Positions 11,099 to 21,811 of a stretch of 64,000 bases of DNA are shown here, piece by piece. The position numbers and the translations under genes were made by a program. Below the pieces are notes generated by a model that was not told the origin of the DNA, did not search any database, and saw only the letters and a program-made list of their open reading frames with translations. The stretch lies in NCBI GenBank assembly GCA_008828725.1, contig MEHQ01003256.1, forward strand, positions 248,001 to 312,000, given 5' to 3'. Source of the stretch: Saccharina japonica. Taxonomy: Eukaryota > Sar > Phaeophyceae > Laminariales > Laminariaceae. The first letter of the stretch is position 1. Each line of letters starts with the position of its first letter.

Positions 11099-12215
11099 AA
11101 CAGTAGTACTGTACAGCAGTACGTACTACACAGCAGCAATCAGCAGTACTATACATACCAGCTGCTCGCTACGTCGTACATACAGTACTCGTACCTGGTA
11201 CTACTCGTACGTACTGCTGTTTGTTCTTGTAGCCCAGCAGTAATATATCTACCCTGAAAAAAGAGCTACTATTGTACATGAATCCACCCGAAAATATATC
11301 AGCCGAGTTTTCATTCCTCCGTGGATCTTTGATTTTTTAATTAAATAAAAATTGAGGCGAAATATTTTGAGTGGACTCAGCACCACAAATATCTTCCTCA
11401 GAAGCAACGGCACCGCAAATATCATCTTCAGCGGCGAGGCATTTCCGCAAGATCCACCCAGTTTGAGGTTGATGCGCTCGGCGGCGGCGCGCGACTCGAG
11501 AGTGCGCGTGGGAGGATATGAGCGGGGGAGGCTGAGGGACGCGACCTTCGAGAAGAGCGGGCGAGAAAGCGCCGGCGAGGCGCCGAGAGCTGACGCGAAC
11601 CGATTCGGTCTGGAGCCCAGACGATAGGAGGGACTTTGGCCATTCCCAAACTCACGAGAGGCATCGAGATTAATTTCATTTATATCTATTTGACCAATCA
11701 ATAGGGTTTTGTCGTATAAGTGGTGAACTTTGCTGCCCACAGCAGGCAGCAGTTCAGTTGCTGGGGGTACGCGAGGGACTTGTGCTGGTTGTTGGCCGGC
11801 CATTATTTAATATTGGCTTATCGATGTCAAGGGATGCCGTCACACCTTGGGTCTCGAAAACTGTCTGGCGATAACGCGCGCATAACCTCTTACCCAATGT
11901 TCATCTCTACGTTTACAGCAGTATTGGTACACCATTCCGCCGCTCCCGCTTCAAGAGGTCCTCTACACGTTGCAACGTTACAGTTATTCTTGACAATGTT
12001 GTTATACCTGCTGTGTTGTGTATCGATTCCGTCCAACGAAGAGCGATGCAAGTGTCAAATGAGAATGGCGCATAGCTTTACACCTGCTACAGCCGGTGCT
12101 AAAATCTGTTTGCAGAGCTCTAGACTACAAACTTCATCGCCGTTACTGCGTGCGCTCGTACGAGTAGTGCTCACGTTTCACCTGCTGGCTGGCTGTCGTC
12201 CCTCTTTGTTTCCAG

Positions 12216-12407
12216 GAGAAAGACCAGGAAGCCTTTCGAAGGCGCTACTTCTGGGCTTACGAAACCGCCGACGGCGAAGGAAACAACGCAACGTCTACCA
12301 AGCTCTTGATACTGCCCGATGGCAAGATGATGTCCGTAGAGCGCCGAGAGCAAATGGATGCCGCGTGCGCCGACCGTCCGAAGATAGGGGACCACAGACC
12401 AAACCAG
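12216..12407 (+). CDS. ESS2: ESS2 exon 2
   Basis: The exon follows a CCCTCTTTGTTTCCAG acceptor, carries exactly 64 codons and ends CAG|GTGCGA, phase 0 at both ends. It begins EKDQEAFRRRYFWAYE, corresponding to the charged helical segment after 'TSEDNxxF' in ESS2 proteins (the 'KERxRxRHAWLY' region of the human protein). The middle, TKLLILPDGKMMSVERREQM, is less conserved. Both flanking exons belong unambiguously to the same family and the phases agree, so assignment is secure although this part alone would be hard to recognise. Confidence 0.85.
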
Positions 12408-12851
12408 GTGCGACCTCGCTGTCAGTATTAGGTTTGTTAAAATGACAAATGACACACAGTAGATTACGCACAATGCCCTGGTCTGTCATACCGTATATAT
12501 TTGTATGTTGCAGGTTGTACACATAGCTATTAACAGGGCCTTCGAAGTCTTTGATGACGGAATATGTACCCTGTTTTATTCTGTTTTATTCTGCGCTAAC
12601 GTGATTCGGAGATGCCCTGATGTCATGGTGTCAATGCATACGTGTAGAAGCATCGGCACTGCTTACCGCAGCTCGTTTTCCCTTCTCGCACCCCAAAACT
12701 TTGGCCGGGCCCCAATTCGTAGGATGGTGGGACCCATCCTCCCACCTGCCAATTACTGCGGCACGACCGACAGGATGATGCATTCCCACGCCAGGCGCTG
12801 TCTTGAAAGTTTGAAACCTTGGCCCTCTGATCGCGTCTCTTGTTACTGCAG

Positions 12852-13700
12852 GTTGAGACGTGGAAGCACAGGACTCGAAACCAGCTCATGTTTTCTCCGA
12901 ACCTGGTCGCATCGAGGGACACTTGCAGGCTCGAGGAAGAGCCGGCGCCGGCTGCCCCACTTCTTTTGACAGGAGCGACCTCAAAGTCGGGCGCGAAGCG
13001 GCGGCTGATAAAGCAAGCGGGAGAGGTGGGAAGGGCGGCGCGGGCGGGTCCCCGAACCTCTGCTGCTGCTGCTGCTACGGCCGCCGCTGCCACAGCCGCC
13101 GACAACGTTGATATCGACGACGACGACGACGACGACGAAGACGTTGGTGTCGGCGACGTTGGCAACGACGACGGCGTTGCTATTGGCGACAACGATGGCA
13201 GTGACGACGACGACGACAGCGACGATGAAATCGATGTCGGCGATGACGACGACATTGATGTCGGCGGTGGCGACGACATTGATGTCGGCGACGACAGCGG
13301 CGATCCTTTGCAGTCGCTTGGGGCGGTGGGAATAGAGGGTTTGCGAGCGGTCGGACCGGCGGCGGCACACGGAGTGGAGGGACGCACGGAGGAAAACCTA
13401 CCCGTGCCTGGCTGGGATGATGTCCCGGAATCTCCCCAGCCGCACGACAAGACATCGGTGGAAAGCCAACCATCACGAGCGGTTCCACGAGCCCCGGTGG
13501 TCGTTCAGACCAACGTCAAGACTATTCAGGCCCACGCGACGCGGTTTCCGGTCCCACAAGCGCGGCAGCCACGGCAAGGTGCATGGGGGTCGCCGATCGA
13601 GAGGCCGTCCTCGTCTCGCGAGTCTGTCGCGGAGCTGTTGGCGGGAAATGCGGAGGCCTCAGACTACGCGGAGGTTCCAATGACGCCTTCGAGGGTGCCG
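12852..13700 (+). CDS. ESS2: ESS2 exon 3, with Asp-rich insert
   Basis: After a TGTTACTGCAG acceptor the exon opens with VETWKHRTRNQLMFSP, the family hallmark 'VETWKxxxxNxLMF'. Roughly residues 343-408 of the predicted protein are an insert made almost wholly of Asp, Gly and Val (runs of D, with GD, DV and DID units) encoded by GAC/GGC-type repeats; an Ala run precedes it. Conserved sequence returns with IQAHATRFP (the family's 'NTRF' region) and ends ASDYAEVPMTPSRVP, equivalent to 'xYxxVxTPSPxPG'. The exon is 849 bases, phase 0 at both ends, donor CCG|GTGAGC. The acidic insert helps make this protein (about 773 residues) much longer than human DGCR14 (476). The reverse strand of the insert is also open, a by-product of the repeats. 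Confidence 0.9.
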
Positions 13701-14916
13701 GTGAGCGGGTGTGCAGACGAAATTGTTTTATTTTTAGTTTTTTTTGAAGCGATGTGAAAAACGTCCAGCAATGTGATGCCCAGACCACCCGTGCCGCACG
13801 TAGTGCTGGTTTCGCCGCTGATGGTTTCGAAGAGCGACCCCATATTCTCGACGAGCCAGTGGTATAAAATGTGTCCGAGGAACGCACGTGCGGCAGAAGG
13901 TTGTGCAACCATGTCGTACGGTTACCGTGTAGCACGGATAATAGCACACCCCCCTTGAATAACACCCCCCCCCTATAAAAGCACAGCCGGGGGTATATTT
14001 TTTTGGATTTTCTTTCGAACGTCACTTTATCACCCGGGGTACGTTGAATACCACAACCCCTTCGGACGTACGCCTGAAAACATATCAAACTCCAAAGTAT
14101 CACACCCGGTGGACACCATTCACCCATGATACTCACGCCGGTAAGGATACCGGTACCAGCATGGAGGCAACTGCTGCGGCCCATCACAGTGGGCCGATCA
14201 AGCCTGCGGCCCGGGCCCCACCGGTAGCTGCTGCTGCTGCCAGGCCTCGAATGAGGGTCATGTCGTGTTTTTCCGGGTCCTCCCCGCCTACCGGTACCGG
14301 TACTGGTACTGCCACTCTTGCCGTGGCTCAAACCCCGACGACGGGTACCAGTACCGGTGAAGCGCAAAACGCTCAGGCAGAAGCGCCCAACAAATCAGCC
14401 ACAGGGCCTGAGACCCCGGCAGCAGCTCCCGAATCGCCAGCCACTACGACTCCCCGGTGAGAGCCACGAGTGGCTGGACAACGACGGGAAATACCTTTTC
14501 ACGGAGCCCCCGAAGAAGCCCTGTAACACTCCCCTATTATCACACCCCCTGCAATCTGGCCGGGTTCTGGTCACAGGCCTTGGTGATAAAATATACCGCT
14601 ACCCCACCTCCTCGTTGTCACACCCCCTGTCATGTGGCCGAGTCTGTTCGCACTCGATAGCAACCGACGTCCCGTTATCACACTCCCCAGCTGCGGGGCT
14701 CCTGTGCATGACGCTACATACCACACCCCCCTATAAAAGCACCCCCGATGACGATATTTGCAAAGGTCAAAAGTTATCACCGGGGTGTGCTTTCATCCGT
14801 GTTGTACGGTAGGCTTCTCTCTCGAGAATATGTGCTGCTTATTTCCGTCTATGATTTTCCTCCCTGCTGACCGATTGTGTCCTTCCGGTATCCTTTGTTC
14901 TCGCCCCGCTGTGCAG
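13701..14916 (+). other. ESS2 intron 3 with ACACCCCCC-type repeats
   Basis: Two related segments of about 85 bases occur at 13938-14042 and 14703-14791. Both have 'ACACCCCCC', then 'CTATAAAAGCAC', and end near 'TATCACC(C)GGGG'. Several further 'TATCACACCCCC' words lie between them at 14530-14690, and a short TACCGG/GGTACC run lies near 14280. The second copy starts CACACCCCCC and ends GGGGTGTG, so each may be a small inverted-repeat element. Long open frames on the plus strand (14044-14460, 14318-14812) show no conserved features. Confidence 0.5.
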
Positions 14917-15621
14917 GGTTTGGACGGGGACTCACCGCAGATCACGTGGGGTTCAATCGACGGCACTCCCATGATCTTAGATCCGCGTGCCACCCCCCTC
15001 CCCGACGGCACCATGGGTGAAGCCGTCGATGTGGCGAGCATAGTTGGAACAGTTGGGGGCACCTGGGGCGGGCAAAAGTTCGAAGTCAAGGACCTGCCCC
15101 CCCGGGACAAGCTCGCACACCGCCTGGAGGCCGTCGACACGCGCCGAAAACGAGCGAAGCTTGGGCTTGCCGCTGACGGAAGGGGGACTCGAACTCCGGT
15201 GCCGGGTACGCCGCTAACCCCGCTAACTCCTAGGACTCCCGGAACGGGCCGACGAACGCCTGGAACGTCACGGACGCCGGGAGGGAGAACGCCCGGGAAG
15301 GCACGGTCCCGAGAGCCGCGCGGCGGAGCAGCGGCACCCTCTACGCCTGCCGCCCGAGCGCTGGCGGCGAAACTAGCTTTGCGGCAAAGCGTTAGCACGC
15401 CGTTTGGGGGGGGGCTTACTCCGGGGCGGCAAAAGAAGCGTAGTAGTCGAAGCTCGAAAGCAGGGGTTGGGTCTAGGGGGGAAAAGCTCACGCCTCTCCC
15501 GAGCACGCCCAGCGAAGGTGGCAAGTTTGAATCGGCAATACCTGTCGTGTCCAAGAGGAAGTCGGGGAGGGGAGAGGACAAGCGGTCGTCACTCACTGAT
15601 GGACTTCTGGCCTTGAAGTGA
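14917..15621 (+). CDS. ESS2: ESS2 exon 4, C-terminus and stop
   Basis: Following the CGCTGTGCAG acceptor the frame reads GLDGDSPQITWGSIDGTPMI, the most diagnostic ESS2 block ('SPxxTWGxIxGTPxxLD'). It continues through a basic helix (LAHRLEAVDTRRKRAKLGLA) and a Thr/Pro/Gly-rich stretch with many TP dipeptides, typical of the family's phosphorylatable C-terminus, then LAAKLALRQS. It ends SLTDGLLALK with TGA at 15619-15621, matching the usual 'SxTDxLL' end. Exon 3 to exon 4 joins in phase 0. No polyadenylation signal is clear downstream. Confidence 0.92.
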   Translation, partial: GLDGDSPQITWGSIDGTPMILDPRATPLPDGTMGEAVDVASIVGTVGGTWGGQKFEVKDLPPRDKLAHRLEAVDTRRKRAKLGLAADGRGTRTPVPGTPLTPLTPRTPGTGRRTPGTSRTPGGRTPGKARSREPRGGAAAPSTPAARALAAKLALRQSVSTPFGGGLTPGRQKKRSSRSSKAGVGSRGEKLTPLPSTPSEGGKFESAIPVVSKRKSGRGEDKRSSLTDGLLALK

Positions 15622-16571
15622 GTCCGGCCCAACTTGTATCTGGTTGCTATGGACTCGGAGCAAGCTGTAAATGGTATGTAGTGTCAGGCCCCACGTAGCG
15701 TAAATGGGGGCGTGCCATGTACGAGTAGTGCAGGTGCATGATTTTGGACTGAAGAGCTTTTGTGGTATACCTGGTGGACCATTAATTGTATCCAGCATGG
15801 TTAGTTTATTTTTCGGAGCCCGCTCCTTTTCGCGTCTTAATCTGCTCGAGAGAGCTGAGTGTGTCGTCATGAATTTGTGCCGAACTGAACGTGAAGATAC
15901 CATGGTATCAGGTACACTTTACCGCGCAAAAGTGGAAACATATATACCAGGTAAGGTATTAAATATGTACAAAATAAGGTTCCAGGCGGCCCCAAACAAC
16001 GGGGGTTAATAATTTGTTAGATGTTTGTTTCGGAGGGGACACATGTCCACGCGGTTTTCCGAATTCGATCGTGGTTTTTTGCACGTGTTCCATGAGCCTT
16101 TGCAAACTTCGGATGCATTTTTTTTTTATTTGGTCGGAAATTGGCGTCCCGGGAGTCCCACTTCCCCAAATTACCGTGGGACCCTTCAGCCTATCCCACC
16201 ATCATTTCTGCAAGGGCTCATATAATAAGCTTGCAAAAATCCAAAGTCTGAACCCAAAATCGACGTGGATGTTCGTGGGGGTGGAATTTTTGGGGTATTC
16301 AGCTTGAGGTAGCCTGTAGCGCTCTGTACTACTGAACCAGTACCTGCCCTATCCTTTCGTCAAGACGTTCCCACTGTAACGGATGCTTTCCGGCGCCAAC
16401 GGCTTATATCTAACTTTGGTGTTCTGCTCAGCCAACGGCTGCTTCTTGCTACTGTCGTGTATGTTGTGCGTCTTCGACAACCGCCTGGCTGCTGCTCCTG
16501 CAAACTTCGCCGTTCCCGTCGGCATGTTCCTCAACCGACGGTACACCCTTTTTGTGAAATAAACACATCAG
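15622..16571. other. Gene-free stretch between ESS2 and a MITE
   Basis: Presumed ESS2 3' UTR and intergenic DNA. A 65-codon minus-strand frame (16349-16546) reads like real protein in places (AAARRLSKTHNIHDSSKKQP) but matches nothing I know and stops abruptly at the MITE. Otherwise I see nothing. Confidence 0.4.
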
Positions 16572-16914
16572 ACGACGCATCCTACGGTAGAGGTTCACCA
16601 TGTTTTTTTTCTGAGCGTGGTTTCACCTGAGGAGCTCCGTACCTCACCCAAAAGCTGATTTTGGAGGAAAATAAAAGTGGTACCCGGTGAACAAACACTC
16701 CCATGGCCAAAGTATAAAATAAACATAATTCCAACACAAAGCATGAGAGACCGACGATTTGGGGTTAACCCATTCAGAACTGAAAAAAATGTCCCACACT
16801 AATTCCAAGTAGTTTGTCCCCAAATTCGTGGGACCAGTTCTTAAGGGGTTAAGAAGCCCCGGCTTTCAGAAATATTTTCAGCCGAAAAGTGCTACCTCTA
16901 TCGTAGCACGCGTC
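16572..16914. mobile_element. MITE family A, copy 1 (343 bases)
   Basis: The ends are inverted: GACGCATCCTACGGTAGAGG at the left and the reverse complement of GACGCGTGCTACGATAGAGG at the right, with three mismatches. The interior matches copy 2 (28459-28708) in order, including 'GAGGAGCTC', 'TTGGAGGAAA', 'CTAAAAGTG'-like and 'CCCATGGCC'. Copies 3 and 4 lie at 55128-55375 and 61427-61683. It is non-coding. Confidence 0.8.
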
Positions 16915-16949
16915 CAACCGTCGACGTGACGTCAATTGACTTGGAGGGT

Positions 16950-19900
16950 TTATTTCCGAATCGTCCGCACTAGAAACACCATTATATCTCAGTAGTATAG
17001 TAAGCAACTCCCATTTTTTTTATCGCACTCGTAATATGTAACGCATATCCCAATGCTGCGCCCTACTCGTACGCCCCTGACGGTTGCATATACTGCTCAG
17101 CTGGCGGCGCTCTAGCACTGTAAGGGCAACGTTTTTGTACTGCGTTCTATTAATAGACGACCACGACGAACATAACCGCCCCACCTGAGATGGCTCAACC
17201 ATCCTTTTCACCTTTGGCCTTGTTCCTGCTGTCTCGTAAGTCAGCAGTGCTTGCATGAGCTTTTGTGATCGGCCAATGGCGCTTTCAGCGCCTCCAGCTC
17301 AGAGTACCCCTCCTGAAGCCCGCGAGTGTGCTGCCTCATGCAACCCAGTTCCACTCACTACCGTTGCTTTTTGAAGCTGACGGCTTTGCAGTTTGGTGCG
17401 ACCCAGTACCGACGCAGCTGGCGACCGGGGGCCCCTGCTGACCTCCTTCCTCCGCGGCGTCGGGGCAGGACGGTGGCGAACTGGAGACTTCGATGCCCCC
17501 GCCTGTGTTGCCACCGTGTGGCTCTGCACCCTCGCTTCTCAATTTTTATTTGCTCGTGGTCTCGCCGAGTAGTGCAGGCGCACGTGCCGCATGCCCACCG
17601 AAGGGACGTTCCTCGACCAGGATCGACGGCTCTAAGGGCTTCGCCCACACGACCGCTTACACGGGTCCCGCCTGAGCGAATTCACGGGTCACGGGAGCCG
17701 CCCGCACATGTCAATGCTTCCAAACTACAGCTCCGTCTGTCCGCTCGAGTCCCCCCCCCCCCCTGCTCTCGATCCCAGGTCGGTGAAAACCCAACGTGCT
17801 CCTTCCCGGCATTGTAGGGATGCGAGGGTCTAAGGCATTACGACTACGACCATGCATGAAATAGGTATACCCCCCCCGCTCTCGATCTCAGGCACGGATT
17901 CTCTCCCTCCCATCGACAGGGAAATTTGCGCTCTTCACGGACACGGCGATACCGCGCATGTCACGTAGCGAGTTGCTACGATGCAACGCCCCTTGGGTAG
18001 CATTTTGACTGCACTATGAGGACAATTCGTATGGGGCCCCATGTTGAATCATTCTTGCGCCTGCGGCATGGGTTTCGACCTTTGCTTCTGCTTGCAGTAC
18101 CCTCCCTCTGGCGAAAGAAATGACGGTAGTCACAGCGGGGCAATCCAACTGTAAAACAACCATATCATCCGGAGATTTGTTGGTCGGCTCGGCTGTGGTT
18201 GCGTTCCAGTTCAGGGCATCCACCGCCTAATAAATCGACCCGACACACAACTTTTCGGACACTTCTATGTAGCCTGGGTCCTAGCTGCCGTTGCGGCTGA
18301 CTCGACTAATACCATCCCGCGCTCGGCAAGTCGTTATATTTTGAATCTTATCGGCCGGTCGGGGGAAATTGGGCCTGATGCCTCGGCTTTTGTGAAATTC
18401 CTGAAACGGCTCCTCGAAATTCCCTCCCCCGTCCGAACTCTCAGCCTCTACCGTCGAAGGAATACCGTCTGTTCTTAGGTTTGCCTAGAATTGCTCGAAT
18501 ACCTCGGTCGCGTCCGACTTGTGGCATAAAAAATACCCACATCTCGCGGGTTGCGTCGTCACGGATGAAGGCCGGATACTTCAGACCCCTGACGCTGAAA
18601 AATTACTTTGGAGCCACTAAGACCCACGAAAACCCGTTGAAGTTTCTTAGCTGCGCGTGCAGTCGTAGCTGTAGGGATGCCTTCCCGCAGCCCCTTGGCC
18701 TTCGAACACATTTTTCACCCCTAAAGGCTCCCCGTGAGAGTGACGCCTTGCTTCTTGACCGTCTCCGCAAGAGTACCTCGCGCGGGTGGCCATAAAGGGC
18801 GTGTAAAACGTTACGAAATACTGGTACCATATAGTATCTACGGTCACGTTGGGGGGCACGAGCCCAACGGCAATTGCAGCATGGGTTTGAACGCCCGGGC
18901 ATGCCGGTTCGTTCGACAGCGGCGAGGAGCGAGTTACGAACTGCGTGTTCAATTTTTCGTTGGCGGGGTGGGGTTTGAATTATATAGCCCCCCGTCTTCA
19001 ACCAAGTGTTAACCCCTCGCTGATCTCCGAAGTACTCGTCGCCGTGGTCAGACGCTACCCACGAAGGTGCAGACCTGCGCAGACGGAGAGTTTAGTACGG
19101 AAAACATCGTAATAGCCTGGGGGTGGGAACACCACCCAAAGCCGTTTCCCTCGAAGATTCGTCGTATGGCCACCGCGAAGAACGTACATCTGCAGCTGGG
19201 AAATGCACACGCACATCTGTGCATTTATGTCCAAACCATATTCAATCACACCTTGGGAGAGCACCGATTGCACCAGGACTTATGACGCCGAACTCGCCCC
19301 TGCGGTCGATCAAGCTGTGGTATACTCTTCCGGTCGGCTGTTCTCGCCGGACGGCCGCATCAACAGGCGACAGAGGTTTGCGGTAATCGAGAGTGGCGAC
19401 ACAGCCTTCATGCTTCTGTGACTGATTGCGGTCACCAGCCCAGGAGACACAAGGCCGAAGAGTGCCGACCAAGAAGCTTCGAGGGAGGAATCGAACAGCG
19501 TCACGTGCCGCTACGCGGACGGGGTTTAGTGGCAACACGCACCATCCCGGCAGAGTCGCGATTGATCGCCAACAACGAGAGGTGGACGATCTTAGTGGTT
19601 ACATTCCCGCCCGAAGAACCGCCGTACTTGGACGAATGAAGAGGTGAGGAATTTCCCGGGGACACTCATCGTCTGCTCGAACGCTCAATGGGAATCGACC
19701 GTTAGGTATAGTGTACTGAGTCTAGCCGGCGAGGGCATCCCCGGAGGAAATACTGCATGACACCCCTTACCGCCGACCATCGCTCCCCAATCTGGGCTAG
19801 GGGCAGCCCCCGTGCAATGGCCGCGGTGTGAGGGGGTTGGCACCCTTGCCACTTCTCATGACACTCGATTCAGGACCTCGATGCATTGGCTCGTTGCGAG

Positions 19901-21750
19901 AGGTGCTGTGCACGTTCCAGCATGCACCGCGTGTGCACCATCCCACCGTGGGCGCATGGGAGTGGAACAGTCGCGTGGATGTCCTCAGTGTCCCATGCTG
20001 GGTCGTTCAGGGCATGACGGCTGTAGTCATACGGCATCCCAGCAGCGACCAAGTCCCTCTTGCCTTGTGCATGATCTCGTCTGCCCGTTCAGTTACGCCA
20101 CAAGATCCTCTCCCGACGCTGTACCCCACGCTGTACTTCGCTGCTCTTCTCTCAGCAACTGCCGCAGAGCTGCCGCCACGCGGTCCCCACGCAGAGATCC
20201 CAGCGTGGTTGCACTGTCGAATCTCGCGTGGAACCGCGGAAGGAGGCCCACCAAAAGAGCAGCGCCTCTGTGAAGCTGGCGTGATTCCAAACGCGTACCT
20301 ACCCCCAATCGATATTAATCTTGGTGGGCGGCCGCCTCTGCTAGTTCTAGGGCGCACAACAAGTGAGAAACGTTACCGGAAAAAGGAATCCACGGCCCCG
20401 GTGCCATGTGCACTTTGTAGACCACGTAGAGCTCCTGCTGGTGGGCGATGAGGAGTCGGCCTACCTCTCCGACTCAGCGTACGCCTTTTCATCATTACTG
20501 GTGGTGTCACGCGCTAACCTTCAATCTTACCAGGCGAGGATGTCTCGCGCAGAAGGCGCTCAGCGGCGGCGATCCTGCCCCCCAACGCGTCTTGGTCTGC
20601 CCCACCCCGCTCACCGGCTGGCCATTTCCGCGAAAATGCTCCAAAAGGGAAAGTAGAAGAATCTCGTGGCGCTTCGAGCGCAAAGCGGGGTTCGGGCATC
20701 TGACCCAGCGTATACCACCACGCGTGGCTGTGTTCTCCGCGAATTCCATTAACGAGGACGTACTCAGCACTAGCAGGCCACAGCTACGAAACCGGCGTCC
20801 TCTGCCATCCCTTACATATGCTGTAAATTATTCGGTTACCCCTGAGCCGACCGCGAGCGTGCCTGATTCAGGGGGCCCCCGTTTTCGTCGACCGACATCG
20901 CTCGCCTAGCTACGGCCAACGCCGCGGACAATTCCCCGCCGTGGTCCTGTAGCGCCTGTCGGTCGGCATCGGTGAGTACGCTTGGTGCTCTACCCAACGG
21001 AAGCTTGAAATTTAGCGGTGGGCCCACTTCCCCCGACACGGCAATAGGCGCATCCACGACGACGAATCTGCGGGTCGGTCAAGACGTCAATGAACTCGCC
21101 GCAGTCTGGTTGGTCCGTTTCACGTTGCCGCTCGACGTTGGGGATACCGGCAGTAACGGCGACGCCAGCAGTTTTGAGGTTGACCCCTGGCCTAGTCCCC
21201 TGCCCTTCCACTGCTACCGGCTGTGGAGGTGGTGGTAGCGGCTGCGATGATGATTGCGGTGGTGGTGGCGACGGTGGCGACGGTGGTGGTGATGACGGTG
21301 GTGGCTCGAGCGTTAGAATTACGCCTGGCGTCAAGAGTGGCGTTCCCCATAGGAATGAGCTACGAGTTCCGTCGGAAAATGGTGGCAACAGCGAAGGCGA
21401 GAGCGACCAGGGACAATATGACACGGCGTGTAAAGGCGACGATGTCGTCAATGCGGCCTGAGTGCTTCGAAGCCCCGCCAGTGGCGATGACGGCAGCCGT
21501 ATCAGCGGCGATGACAGCGGTGTAGGCTGCGGCAGTGGCATCGATGACCGCGGTTACAATCTTTCGCTCAAGAGCCGATGAAAAACTTGCCGTTGAAGGG
21601 GCCCAAACAGGTCGCAGCCCCGGTCGCAACGATGTTCAGGGTGCCAAGTGTGGTGTTCGAGGGAGTACGACCGCTCTGTGATTTCATTGGCATCAACGGA
21701 GGCGGCGTGACGTGCGGGGGTTCTCGGGCGACAAGCTCTCGCGACTAAGC
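16950..21750 (-). pseudogene. Decayed minus-strand coding block of unknown family, possibly virus-like
   Basis: Over about 4.8 kb the minus strand shows protein-like segments scattered over all three frames, separated by many breaks (well over ten). The better stretches lie near 20840-21540 (a long proline-rich run followed by a globular-looking part), 18650-18950 (alternating hydrophobic residues with several aromatic positions), 18350-18560 and 18014-18223. Base composition is GC-rich, unlike the flanks. The beta-strand-like pattern around 18.7-19.0 kb could suggest a capsid-type fold, but I cannot name a family and a retroelement gag/pol or an old host gene remain possible. It is clearly broken and looks old. 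Its upstream end abuts the inverted minisatellite. Confidence 0.35.
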
Positions 21751-21811
21751 CCATTCTTCACCTTATTTATGTAAACATTTGTTTTTAGTACATGGTGGTT
21801 TCGTAGTAATC

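Larger units (their letters stand above)
7871..12215 (+). other. ESS2 intron 1 (4.3 kb) with duplicated blocks and an internal reading frame
   Basis: The intron contains a block of about 450 bases present twice in direct orientation (8530-8975 and 10634-11098), with an older internal repeat of the 'GATGGCGCTCGCTCGTGTTT' segment at about 8432, 8660 and 10774. Between the copies lies an open, helix-rich frame (9549-10138). GTAC- and CAGTA-rich simple sequence occurs at 10380-10560 and 11090-11240. No conserved exon was recognised. Confidence 0.6.

Noticed and set aside
12623-13450. 275-codon minus-strand frame rich in Ser and Pro
   Set aside because: It is the antisense of ESS2 exon 3; openness comes from the GAC repeats, and the plus strand holds conserved ESS2 motifs.
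14793-15632. 279-codon minus-strand frame
   Set aside because: Antisense of ESS2 exon 4; the plus strand carries the diagnostic TWG and TDGLL motifs.
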